Notes: a model not told the origin generated them from the letters alone. 8,234 nt of DNA from Acidobacteriota bacterium (GCA_021779695.1 JAJYAE010000198.1:1-8234), one strand, 5' to 3'; positions 1 to 6,934 are shown, counted from the stretch's first letter. Translations and numbers: made by a program.

Positions 1-1809
1 TGTGATCTCTACCTCCGGTGTTGACCGCAGGATCTGCTCCACATGCTCCAGTACGCGATTCGTCTCGCTCAGCGAGCTGCCCGCCGGCATGATGTAGTCC
101 AGCACAAACCCGCCTTCATCCATCTCAGGCAGAAGGTCAGAGCCCAGCGACTTGTAGCCCACCCACGTCGCAGCAACCAGCAGCACACATGCCGCACCCA
201 GCCAAAGTGGCTTCACCAATGCCCAGTCCAGCACACGCCGATGGATGCGCAGAACCTTCGTCAACAAGCGTCCCGCCGCATGATCGTCGCCACCTTCATG
301 CTTGCGCTTCTTGTGCAACAGAACCAGGCTCAGCCCTGGCGTCCACGTCAGCGCCAGCAGCAGCGAAGTCAGCAGCGAAGCCGCCATCGTGATTGCCAGA
401 GCCCGGAAGAAGCTGCCCGTCACTCCGCTTGTTGCAATCAGAGGGATAAACACCACCACCGGCGTAATCGTCGAGCCAATCAGCGGCGTCGTAATCTCCT
501 TCAGCGCCTTGCGCACCGCCTCCGTGCGGCTCTCGCCCGCATCGCGGTGCATCACGATGTTCTCCACCACCACGATGGCATCGTCAATCACCAGTCCAAT
601 CGCCGCCGCCAGTCCACCCAGAGTCATCAGGTTGAAGCTCTGTCCAATCGCCCAAAGCACAACGATCGTCACGGCAATCGTCACCGGAATCACGAGGCCC
701 GCAATCAGCGAAGAGCTCCAGTCGCGCAGGAAGAGGAACAGAATCACGCACGCCAGCAGAAGCCCAATCACAATTGCGTCGCGCACGCTTCCAATGCTGT
801 CCCGCACCAGCTGCGACTGGTCGTAGAACGGCTCCAGCCTCACGCCCGGCGGCAGCTTCTGACGCAACTGCGCCACTTCAGCCGACACTGCATCCGCCAC
901 GGCCACCGTATTGCTCGCCGGCTGTCGAGCAATCGTAAGCAGCACGGCCTGCTTGCCGTTCGCCGTCACTGTCGTGTAGACGGGCATCGTTGCCTTCTCG
1001 ACAGTTGCCACATCGGCCACGCGCACCGGCGCGCCCGTCGCTGTCGTCTTCACAACAAGTTGACGAAGCTCATCCACATCATGCACCTGCGCGCCCACCA
1101 GACCCAGAATCAGTTGGTGGTTCGCCTCATACAATCCCGGCGACTCCACAATGTTCGACGCCTGAATCGCATTCACCAGGTCCGTAATCGTGACGCCATC
1201 GTTGGCCAGCAACGCCAGGTTGGGAATCACGTGATATTCCGGCACCTGTCCGCCCTGCACCAGAACCGTGCTCACGCCTTCCACGCGATTGATCGGCGGC
1301 TTTAGCTCATAGGTCGCCAGTTCCCACAGTCGTGTCTGCGGCACCGTGTCGGAAGTCAACGCGTAGCCCAGAATTGGAAACGTCGCAAAGGTCAGCCGGT
1401 TGGTCGTGATCCGCACCGTTGGCGGCAACGACTGCTCCACCTTGCTCAGCGCCGCATCCACCAGCTGCAGTGAAAGCACCATGTCCGAGTTCCAGTCAAA
1501 GAACAGGCTCACTTCCGCAGACCCGCGGCTCGTCGTCGATCGCACAGTGCGCAGCCCCGGCACCGCATTCACCGCGTCCTCAATGGGCCGCGTGATCGTC
1601 ACTTCCATCTGCTGCACCGGCATCACGCCGTTGTCTACCCCGATCACCACGCGCGGAAAATTCGTCTCTGGAAAGACCGAGATCGGCACACGCGTCGCCA
1701 GGTAAATGCCCGCCACCGTCAGCACCGCAGCGAAGAAGAAGATCGTACGCGTCGTCCGTGCCAGCCAGAAGGGCTTATGCACGGCCGTGTCTGAAGTCGG
1801 CTGCTGCAT
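1..1809 (-). CDS. RND-family efflux pump inner-membrane subunit, C-terminus cut by window edge
   Basis: Proton-driven inner-membrane transporter of a tripartite efflux system. The first 603 residues are visible; the family is usually about 1,030, so roughly 400 are missing. I translated the frame by hand and it is open to base 1. Layout: TM1 at about 20-41, then FPETNFPRV (47-55) opening the first periplasmic porter region (about 45-340), then TM2-TM6 (about 344-500). TM4 carries GLVIDDAIVVVEN (405-417), whose D409/D410 match the proton-relay pair D407/D408 of AcrB. A cytoplasmic linker rich in His, Lys and Arg (about 499-525) precedes TM7 (about 534-552). The second periplasmic loop begins with LLPEMDEGGF (559-568), a stretch reminiscent of CzcA/CusA heavy-metal pumps. 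The ATG overlaps the adaptor stop (TGATG), indicating translational coupling. RND assignment is secure; the choice between drug-type and metal-type substrate is open, because TM4 is drug-type while the second loop looks metal-type. Confidence 0.95.
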   Translation of the reverse strand, partial: MQQPTSDTAVHKPFWLARTTRTIFFFAAVLTVAGIYLATRVPISVFPETNFPRVVIGVDNGVMPVQQMEVTITRPIEDAVNAVPGLRTVRSTTSRGSAEVSLFFDWNSDMVLSLQLVDAALSKVEQSLPPTVRITTNRLTFATFPILGYALTSDTVPQTRLWELATYELKPPINRVEGVSTVLVQGGQVPEYHVIPNLALLANDGVTITDLVNAIQASNIVESPGLYEANHQLILGLVGAQVHDVDELRQLVVKTTATGAPVRVADVATVEKATMPVYTTVTANGKQAVLLTIARQPASNTVAVADAVSAEVAQLRQKLPPGVRLEPFYDQSQLVRDSIGSVRDAIVIGLLLACVILFLFLRDWSSSLIAGLVIPVTIAVTIVVLWAIGQSFNLMTLGGLAAAIGLVIDDAIVVVENIVMHRDAGESRTEAVRKALKEITTPLIGSTITPVVVFIPLIATSGVTGSFFRALAITMAASLLTSLLLALTWTPGLSLVLLHKKRKHEGGDDHAAGRLLTKVLRIHRRVLDWALVKPLWLGAACVLLVAATWVGYKSLGSDLLPEMDEGGFVLDYIMPAGSSLSETNRVLEHVEQILRSTPEVEIT

Positions 1810-3122
1810 CAGTCGTCCCCTCCGCGATCCGATCCCTTCGCGCCCGCATCGGCATCGTCCGCCGGCCCCACCTTGACCTTCGTGCCCGTGTCCAGCCCAT
1901 ACGCGCCGCCCGTGATCACCATATCGTCCGGCGCCACTCCACTCAGCACCTGCACATCGTCACCATCCACAATGCCCACGGTCACCGCCTTGCGCTGCGC
2001 GGTCCCGTCCGGGCCAATCACCATCACAGACTTGCTGCCATCCTGCGCCGTCAGAATCGCGGCCGCCGGCACCTTCCACGCCTGCGCCACCGTACGCCCC
2101 GTTACGGACGCCTTCACCGGCGTGCCCACCTTCAGCAAACCTGCCTTGTTGTCGATCTTCAGCCACACCTCAACCGTCGTGCTGCCGGGGTCCAGCGCCG
2201 GGCTGATCAGGCTCACCGTCGCCGCCACAGGCTTGTCCACCCCCGGCACGCTCACCGTCGCCTTATCACCCACCTTCATCATCTGCACCACGCTTTGTCC
2301 CAAGTGCGTCTTCGCAATCAGCACTGAGGTGTCCATCACCGTAATCAGCGGCGCGCCCGCAGGCGCCGTCTCGCCCGCAAACAGCGGCCGGTCTGTCACC
2401 ACCCCGTTAATGGGGCTGCGGATCTCCGTGTAGCTCACCTGCGCCTCGGCTGCCTTCAGCTTGCCTTCGGCTGAGGTCAACTGACCCTGCGCCGACTTCA
2501 GCGCCGCCTCGCGGCTCACCAGCTGCATCGATTGCAGATGCTTCGCCGCGCTGTCATACGCCGCCTGCGCCTGCACCAGCGCTGCCACCGCCGTGTCCAG
2601 ATCTCGACCAGGAATCGCGCCTTCGTTGAAAAGTTGCTTGCGGCTCTTCACGATACTCTGGTTCAGCTCCAGGTTTGCCTTGGCCTGCGCATAGTCCAGC
2701 TCAGCCTTCTGTGCATCCTCCGGCACCTGCGCCTTGGTCGCTGTCGCATACGCGGCCTGCGCTGCCTCATAGGAACCCTTGTTGTCCATCGCCGCGGCCG
2801 CCAGGTCGCGATTCTCCAGCACCGCCAGCAACTCGCCTTCATGCACCTTGTCGCCGCGCTGAACAATGAACTTGCTCACAGGCGCCGTAATCTTCGGCTC
2901 AATCGCCGCCTGCGCCTGCGGCGTCAGCACCGCATCGGCCACAATGTGCTCGGCAATCGCGCCCTGCTCGGGATGCTCAGCCTGCACTGTCACTTCGGGC
3001 GCCGGCGTTGTCTCCTTCTTGCAGCCCGCCGCTATCATCAGCCCCAATCCTGCAGCCAAGGCCACTCGCATCTTCCAAGGCGATCTGTGCGCCAAACTAC
3101 GTCTCTCCACGCTTCGTATCAT
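1809..3122 (-). CDS. RND efflux periplasmic adaptor (membrane fusion protein), lipoprotein
   Basis: HlyD/AcrA-type adaptor bridging the RND pump and the TolC channel, anchored by a lipid in the periplasm. With the ATG start it has 437 residues. A basic N-terminus and a hydrophobic stretch end in lipobox IAAGC, with lipidated Cys34. Half of the lipoyl (barrel-sandwich) domain lies at about 79-106 (APVSKFIVQRGDKVHEGELL). An Ala/Gln/Lys-rich alpha-helical hairpin spans about 107-232. The second lipoyl half (EIRSPINGVV) starts at about 233, a beta-barrel covers about 266-345, and a membrane-proximal domain reaches about 420. The tail is rich in Asp and Gly. Start choice: the frame could open at TTG 3137, but ATG 3122 has GAGGG eight bases upstream while the TTG has no ribosome-binding site. 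ATG 3071 would also leave a short lipoprotein signal. No His- or Met-rich metal-binding extension is seen, which argues mildly against a dedicated copper or silver adaptor. It is the second gene of the operon, 19 bp after the TolC-type gene. Confidence 0.93.
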   Translation of the reverse strand: MIRSVERRSLAHRSPWKMRVALAAGLGLMIAAGCKKETTPAPEVTVQAEHPEQGAIAEHIVADAVLTPQAQAAIEPKITAPVSKFIVQRGDKVHEGELLAVLENRDLAAAAMDNKGSYEAAQAAYATATKAQVPEDAQKAELDYAQAKANLELNQSIVKSRKQLFNEGAIPGRDLDTAVAALVQAQAAYDSAAKHLQSMQLVSREAALKSAQGQLTSAEGKLKAAEAQVSYTEIRSPINGVVTDRPLFAGETAPAGAPLITVMDTSVLIAKTHLGQSVVQMMKVGDKATVSVPGVDKPVAATVSLISPALDPGSTTVEVWLKIDNKAGLLKVGTPVKASVTGRTVAQAWKVPAAAILTAQDGSKSVMVIGPDGTAQRKAVTVGIVDGDDVQVLSGVAPDDMVITGGAYGLDTGTKVKVGPADDADAGAKGSDRGGDD

Positions 3123-3130
3123 CCTTCCAT

Positions 3131-3135
3131 CCCTC
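3131..3135 (-). promoter_or_regulatory. Ribosome-binding site deciding the adaptor start
   Basis: On the minus strand this reads GAGGG, eight bases before the ATG at 3122-3120. A second purine run, GGAAGG (3128-3123), directly abuts the ATG. This favours ATG 3122 over the in-frame TTG at 3137, which overlaps the GAGGG region and has no site of its own. Confidence 0.6.
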
Positions 3136-3141
3136 AACGGC

Positions 3142-4587
3142 TCACATCGTCCCAGTCAGTTGTTGCAATCCCGCCAGCGCCATCTCAAAGCGCACGCGCC
3201 CATCCTCCCGCGCGTTCTCGGCCAGTACGTACGCGGCCTGCGCGTCCACAACCTCCAGCACCGTCGCTTCGCCGCCCGTGTAGCGCATCTTCGTCAGCCG
3301 CAGGCTCTCGCCCGCCGTTGCCACGCTCTGGTCCAGTGATGCCAGTTGATCCCGCGAAGCCGCCGCCTCGTCATACGCCTCATCCAGCCGCGCCACCAGC
3401 GCCTTCTGCGTCGCCGTCAGCGCCACCTTCACTGCATCCCGTCGAATCTCGCTCTGCTTCACCTTCCGCTCGGTCGAAAGCCAGTCCCACACCGGAACAT
3501 CCACCGTCACCATCGCCGAGTAGCCCAGGTTTTTCACCTTGTCCGGCCCGTTCACGGCAAACTGCGGCGCGTCGATACCGTAGTTGAAGTTCAATCCAAG
3601 ATCCGGAAGATACCCCGCCCGTGCCGCCAGCACGTCCGCATTGCTCACCTGCAGCGCCGCCAGCGCGCTCCTCAGCTCGGGATTGTTCTTCGCCGCCGCC
3701 TGCTGCACGTCCTCCCGTGAGGCCAGCATCGGCACGTTCTTGTCCACTTCGACCGCGTACACCGCGTGCGGATCGGGAAACAGCAGCACGGCCAGTTCCA
3801 GCCGCGCCTTGTCCGCGGCCAGCTTCGCGTCGCTCAAATCCCGTTGCCGCTGCTGCTCCGTCAGTTGCGCCTTCACCACGTCCGCATGCGCCGCTTCGCG
3901 TGCCTGCTCGCGCTCCGTCGTCAACTTGGTAAAGTCCGCCGCCTCGGTCTCCGCCTGCGTTGCTACGGTCAGCTTGTTGTCCGCCGCCGCCAGGTCGTAG
4001 AAGAGCCCCGTCACCGCCGCCACCAGCCCGCGCCGCGCCACCTCATACTGCGCCGCCGCCAGCGCTGCCGTTGCATCCGCCCGGTGCACCGCCGCCACTC
4101 CCGCCAGCCCCACTGTTTCGCTCACCGCGGCCTGGCTTACGTACTCATGAATCGCATTGTTCGCAATGAACAGCGGATTCTGCTGCACCGCTGCCCCGGC
4201 CCCTGTGCCCAACTGCGTAAACAGCCCGTTCGGCTGCGTATAGAGCGCCTGGTTATGGAAGACCACGCTCGGCAGCAGCCCCGCCCGCGCATTCAGCCGG
4301 TCCAGACCGCTTGCCTTGTTCTCCGCCAGCGCCGCCGCAAAGGTGGGCTCATTCTGTTCTGCCCGCTGGATTGCCTCATCCAGCGTGATCTGCATCGGCG
4401 CCGCTTGCGACGGTTTTTGCGCGCCCTGTTGCGCCTGCAGGCTCCACGGCGTCATCCCACTTGCCAGCATCGCCGTCACCGCAGCCACTCGCCACACGTG
4501 CCCCGTCTGCCGCTCTGCCGTAGCCGCGCTGGCATAAGGCTGCAACTTTGCGAAGTTTCTCTGCTGCCTCATCATCCCTTTCAGCAT
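3142..4587 (-). CDS. TolC-type outer-membrane efflux factor (OEP family)
   Basis: Outer-membrane channel subunit that would trimerise into a beta-barrel plus periplasmic alpha-helical tunnel and form the exit duct for the adjacent adaptor and pump. It has 481 residues. The family's internal duplication is visible: the first OEP half runs from about 67 (ITLDEAIQRAEQNEP) to 270, the second from about 290 to 478. Each half has the characteristic turn: RAGLLPSVVF at 101-110, and RAGYLPDLGLNFNYG at 323-337. The second half ends with the typical RYTGGEATVLEVVDAQ (435-450). The helices are rich in Ala, Gln, Lys and Glu, as in tunnel helices. Export: a hydrophobic segment at about 31-47 followed by SLQA suggests cleavage near 52/53, but it is preceded by an unusually long polar N-region of about 30 residues. 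ATG 4587 has a weak AAGG ten bases upstream; ATG 4575 and ATG 4572 are alternatives next to AAAGGG. It is the first gene of the efflux operon, and divergent from the KH-R3H gene. Confidence 0.93.
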   Translation of the reverse strand: MLKGMMRQQRNFAKLQPYASAATAERQTGHVWRVAAVTAMLASGMTPWSLQAQQGAQKPSQAAPMQITLDEAIQRAEQNEPTFAAALAENKASGLDRLNARAGLLPSVVFHNQALYTQPNGLFTQLGTGAGAAVQQNPLFIANNAIHEYVSQAAVSETVGLAGVAAVHRADATAALAAAQYEVARRGLVAAVTGLFYDLAAADNKLTVATQAETEAADFTKLTTEREQAREAAHADVVKAQLTEQQRQRDLSDAKLAADKARLELAVLLFPDPHAVYAVEVDKNVPMLASREDVQQAAAKNNPELRSALAALQVSNADVLAARAGYLPDLGLNFNYGIDAPQFAVNGPDKVKNLGYSAMVTVDVPVWDWLSTERKVKQSEIRRDAVKVALTATQKALVARLDEAYDEAAASRDQLASLDQSVATAGESLRLTKMRYTGGEATVLEVVDAQAAYVLAENAREDGRVRFEMALAGLQQLTGTM

Positions 4588-4765
4588 AAAAGGCCAACCT
4601 TAATTTCACATGAGCCTGAAAGCTCTGGCTGCCCTCTCAAAATTCCGAGGTCCTGCGCTCGCCCTTCTTGCCGCAGCGCCGCATATTGCTCTGCAAATGT
4701 CCCCCCGCCCGCAAAATCCGCCGTCCATACTGGTTCCCCTTCTGCATCTGCGATACTAATGAGTT
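4588..4765. promoter_or_regulatory. Divergent intergenic region between efflux operon and KH-R3H gene
   Basis: This 178-bp gap separates two divergent starts, so promoters for both directions are expected here. Toward the efflux operon I see no convincing -35/-10 pair and no obvious palindromic operator. Toward the right, GATACT at 4752-4757 matches four of six bases of a -10 element (including the key second A and last T), but no recognisable -35 lies 16-18 bases upstream. The region holds GC-rich runs, including CCCCCCGCCCGC near 4701-4712. No regulator gene adjoins it. Confidence 0.35.
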
Positions 4766-5335
4766 ATGCCGATCGCTGACTTGCAGGAAGCTGCCCAGAA
4801 GATTGCTGGATTGCTTGCGTCTCTCAACAGGCTGGGGGGCATGCGCCTCAAATACCGCATCACAGCAGGCGATGGCGCCCGCGACCCAGAGGGGCTTGAA
4901 GCCCGTCAGATCTACGTTGAGCTAGGCGGCCCCGACGTTCCCCTCCTCACCCAGCACAGCGGAGAACTTCTGCGCGCGCTTGAAACCATCGCCGCCCAGA
5001 TGCTCCGCCTCGAGCAGCGCGAGCACGACCTCATCAGCTTCGATGCCGGGAACTTCAAGGCGCTCCGCGCCCAGGAACTCCGCATGGCCGCTGAAGTCGC
5101 TGCCGACAAAGTCATCAGAACGGGCGTCCCCTACGCATTCCAACCCATGAACAGCCGCGAGCGCCGCCTCCTCCACATGGCCTTTCGCGACATCGAAGGC
5201 GTCGAGACCGCAAGCTCCGGGGAAGGCCAGGATCGCTTTCTTGCCGTCTATCCCGCCGGCAAAACCAACCTGCCCGTCACGCCGCCCACCCGCCCTCATG
5301 GATTCGGTCGCAGAGAGCGCGCCCCGCGACGCTAA
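4766..5335 (+). CDS. KH-R3H (Jag/KhpB-like) RNA-binding protein with degenerate KH loop
   Basis: Likely cytoplasmic single-stranded nucleic-acid-binding protein of 189 residues. The R3H domain is clear at about 106-163: PMNSRERRLLH (127-137) contains the defining R133-xxx-H137, followed by GVETASSGEGQDRF (145-158), which matches the Jag C-terminal pattern. Upstream, residues about 45-105 align with the Jag KH domain. However, the usual GxxG loop (as in LIGKRG) reads LTQHSG (61-66), so the first glycine is Gln63. SFDAGNFKALRAQEL (91-105) corresponds to the segment joining KH to R3H. The tail from 172 is Pro/Arg-rich and probably disordered. The classical jag gene sits next to yidC and rnpA; neither is here, and the N-terminal Jag_N domain is absent, so this looks like a separate paralogue. 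The ATG has no clear Shine-Dalgarno sequence. Family assignment is confident from the R3H part and moderate for the KH part; the biological role is unknown. Confidence 0.88.
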   Translation: MPIADLQEAAQKIAGLLASLNRLGGMRLKYRITAGDGARDPEGLEARQIYVELGGPDVPLLTQHSGELLRALETIAAQMLRLEQREHDLISFDAGNFKALRAQELRMAAEVAADKVIRTGVPYAFQPMNSRERRLLHMAFRDIEGVETASSGEGQDRFLAVYPAGKTNLPVTPPTRPHGFGRRERAPRR

Positions 5336-5348
5336 CCGTTTGCCAGGG

Positions 5349-5362
5349 GCCGGGTGCCGGGT
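5349..5362. repeat. Two tandem copies of GCCGGGT
   Basis: Two perfect 7-base units lie back to back in the 45-bp gap before the nucleoside-hydrolase gene. With only two copies it may be chance in GC-rich DNA. The following GGGT...ACCC (to 5376) could fold into a weak hairpin just upstream of the ATG at 5381. Confidence 0.5.
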
Positions 5363-5380
5363 GTGGGACAATACCCTGCA

Positions 5381-6490
5381 ATGAAGCTCCCCGCCCTTCT
5401 GCTCCTCTTTGCCGTCGCCGTACCTGCCTGCTTTGCGCAAAAGCGCCTCGTCCTTGTGGATCAGGACGGCTCCGGCCCCGGCGGTTCCAATCAAATGGCC
5501 ATCCTCGCCTTGCTCCAGGCCCCCCAGGTCCAGGTCCTCGGCATCACCATCGTCACCGGCAACGCCTGGCGCGATGAAGAGACCCTCCACACTCTCCGCA
5601 TGCTCCAGCTCACCGGCCACGCGGACATTCCCGTCGCTCGCGGCGCCGTCTTCCCGCTCATCCGCAACCAACAGGAAACCCAAATAGCCTCCGCCCTGTA
5701 CGGCAAGGTCACCTGGCTCGGCGCCTGGGGGCAGAATCCCGCCCCAACGCCCAGCTCACCCCACGCTGACTCCGCGCTCAGCCCGTCCGTACTCCACACC
5801 CACGGCCCCTATGTCATTCCGCCCATGCCTGAAGGCCAGCCCACCCTCAAGCCCATCAGCGAAGACGCTGCCCACTTCCTCATCCGACAGGTCCACGCCC
5901 ATCCCCATCAGGTCACCATTTTCGCCGCTGGTCCCCTCACCAACATTGCCCTCGCCATCTCCATCGACCCCGGCTTCGCGGCTCTGACCCAGGGCATCGT
6001 CCTCATGGGCGGCAGTCTCAATCCCCAGACGGACGACCCCGAATTCGCCACCGCCCCGCGCCACGAGTTCAACTTCTGGTTTGACCCCGAGGCCGCCCAC
6101 ATCGTCCTTCAAGCCGGCTGGCCGCGCATCGACGTCACCACCGTCGACGTCTCCATCAAGGTGCCCTTCACCCAGCAGATGCTCGACCAGATCGCCCGCT
6201 CCAGCTCTCCCGCAGCCCGCTATATCGCCGCCTGGAGCCAGGACCGTTACTACATGTGGGACGAGCTCGCAGCCTGCGCCTGGCTCGACCCCTCCCTCAT
6301 CACCCGTGAAAAGCAGCTCTATATGGATGTCAACATTGACCACGGACCCACCTATGGCGATACCCTCACCTGGAACGCACAGCTCAAGCCGGATATCCCC
6401 GTCCGCCTCGTTCATGCCCAGCTCAATGTCGATCTGCCCCGCTTCCAGCAACTGTTCGTGCAGCTCATGACGCGCGGAGAAACCCACTAA
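5381..6490 (+). CDS. Secreted nucleoside-hydrolase-family (IUNH) protein with altered metal motif
   Basis: Member of the inosine-uridine preferring nucleoside hydrolase fold, whose characterised members split nucleosides into base and ribose using a bound calcium. It has 369 residues from ATG 5381. An upstream in-frame GTG at 5354 is less likely, because it would put nine polar residues before an otherwise standard Sec signal peptide (residues 1-20, cleavage near CFA-Q), so the product is probably periplasmic or secreted. Family landmarks: VTGNAWRDEETLHTLRML (58-74), FAAGPLTNIALA (181-192), VLMGG (207-211), EFNFWFDPEAA (229-239), TTVDVSIKV (253-261), and MWDELAA (292-298) with D294 at the C-terminal metal-ligand position. 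Oddity: the N-terminal DTDPGxDD motif appears as DQDGSGPGGSNQMAI (27-41). It keeps D27/D29, has a Gly-rich insertion, and has Ser-Asn in place of the Asp-Asp pair. A Pro/Ser/His-rich insertion (about 117-158) is also present. The fold is confident; whether it is active is uncertain. Confidence 0.88.
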   Translation: MKLPALLLLFAVAVPACFAQKRLVLVDQDGSGPGGSNQMAILALLQAPQVQVLGITIVTGNAWRDEETLHTLRMLQLTGHADIPVARGAVFPLIRNQQETQIASALYGKVTWLGAWGQNPAPTPSSPHADSALSPSVLHTHGPYVIPPMPEGQPTLKPISEDAAHFLIRQVHAHPHQVTIFAAGPLTNIALAISIDPGFAALTQGIVLMGGSLNPQTDDPEFATAPRHEFNFWFDPEAAHIVLQAGWPRIDVTTVDVSIKVPFTQQMLDQIARSSSPAARYIAAWSQDRYYMWDELAACAWLDPSLITREKQLYMDVNIDHGPTYGDTLTWNAQLKPDIPVRLVHAQLNVDLPRFQQLFVQLMTRGETH

Positions 6491-6513
6491 GGAGCGGAAG
6501 CCCTTCGTCAATC

Positions 6514-6518
6514 GGAGG
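6514..6518 (+). promoter_or_regulatory. Strong ribosome-binding site of the VOC gene
   Basis: A perfect GGAGG lies five bases before ATG 6524. It is the best Shine-Dalgarno match on the plus strand of this window and fixes the start of the VOC gene. Confidence 0.75.
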
Positions 6519-6523
6519 TCTCC

Positions 6524-6934
6524 ATGCCAGATCGATTCAATCTCGCCCACTCCGCCCTCGTCGCATTCCTCCCCGCACGCGACCCGGCAGCGGTTCGGCC
6601 TTTCTACGAATCCGCTCTCGGTCTGCGCCTCCTTGCCGACGAACTGCCTTTTGCCTTGGTCTTCAGCGCCCACGGCACCATGTTGCGGATCACAACCGTC
6701 CCCGCACACACGCCCGTCCCCTACACAATCCTCGGCTGGCAGGTGGAGTCAATTGAAGAAGCCGTCGCCGCGCTCTCGGCATCCGGCGTCCAGTTCCTTC
6801 GCTATCCGGGGATGAATGACACCCACCCGCTCGGCATCTGGAACGCGCCCAGCGGCGCTCGGGTCGCCTGGTTTCAGGACCCGGAAAAGAATGTGCTCAG
6901 TCTGACGGAATTCCCCGGTCCCGCATCCGCATAG
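6524..6934 (+). CDS. VOC-superfamily (glyoxalase/bleomycin-resistance-like) protein
   Basis: Small cytoplasmic protein of 136 residues made of the two beta-alpha-beta-beta-beta modules of the vicinal oxygen chelate fold. Module one: ALVAFLPARDPAAVRPFYES (11-30), then ALGLRLLADEL, the typical strand, FY helix and LGL turn. Module two: ILGWQVESIEEAVAALSASG (69-88), followed by the closing AWFQDPEKNVLSLTEF (114-129), where the family's DPxGN turn reads DPEKN. Of the positions that usually hold metal ligands, only the final Glu of LTEF is evident; the first strands of both modules lack the usual His or Glu. It may therefore be a binding or sequestration protein, or use other residues, rather than a metal-dependent glyoxalase. 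The substrate cannot be inferred. It lies 33 bp after the nucleoside-hydrolase gene and could share its transcript, though it has its own strong ribosome-binding site. Confidence 0.87.
   Translation: MPDRFNLAHSALVAFLPARDPAAVRPFYESALGLRLLADELPFALVFSAHGTMLRITTVPAHTPVPYTILGWQVESIEEAVAALSASGVQFLRYPGMNDTHPLGIWNAPSGARVAWFQDPEKNVLSLTEFPGPASA

Noticed and set aside
43..1305. 420-residue plus-strand reading frame
   Set aside because: It lies opposite the RND gene. Its product is an Arg/His/Gln-rich string with no domain, as expected from the complement of G-ending codons. The minus frame gives an unmistakable RND pump.
3123..3137. TTG at 3137 as adaptor start
   Set aside because: It has no ribosome-binding site of its own and overlaps the GAGGG that serves ATG 3122. 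The shorter protein has a better lipoprotein signal.
2532..3587. 351-residue plus-strand reading frame spanning the adaptor/TolC junction
   Set aside because: It is antisense to two clear genes and its composition (Arg/Leu/His, then Pro/Ser/Arg) is typical of a shadow frame.
4922..5683. 253-residue minus-strand reading frame opposite the KH-R3H and nucleoside-hydrolase genes
   Set aside because: It crosses the boundary between two recognised genes, shows only low-complexity Gly/Ala/Asp/Glu composition, and has no recognisable family.
5756..6709. 317-residue minus-strand reading frame opposite the nucleoside-hydrolase and VOC genes
   Set aside because: It runs across two well-supported plus genes and the gap between them. 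The Gly/Asp/Val/Glu-rich product has no recognisable domain and is explained by codon bias.
4588..6934. A defence, toxin-antitoxin or biosynthetic system formed by the KH-R3H, nucleoside-hydrolase-like and VOC genes
   Set aside because: The three are only co-directional with moderate gaps. One is exported while the others appear cytoplasmic, and no effector, immunity or pathway link is visible. Calling this a system would be speculation.
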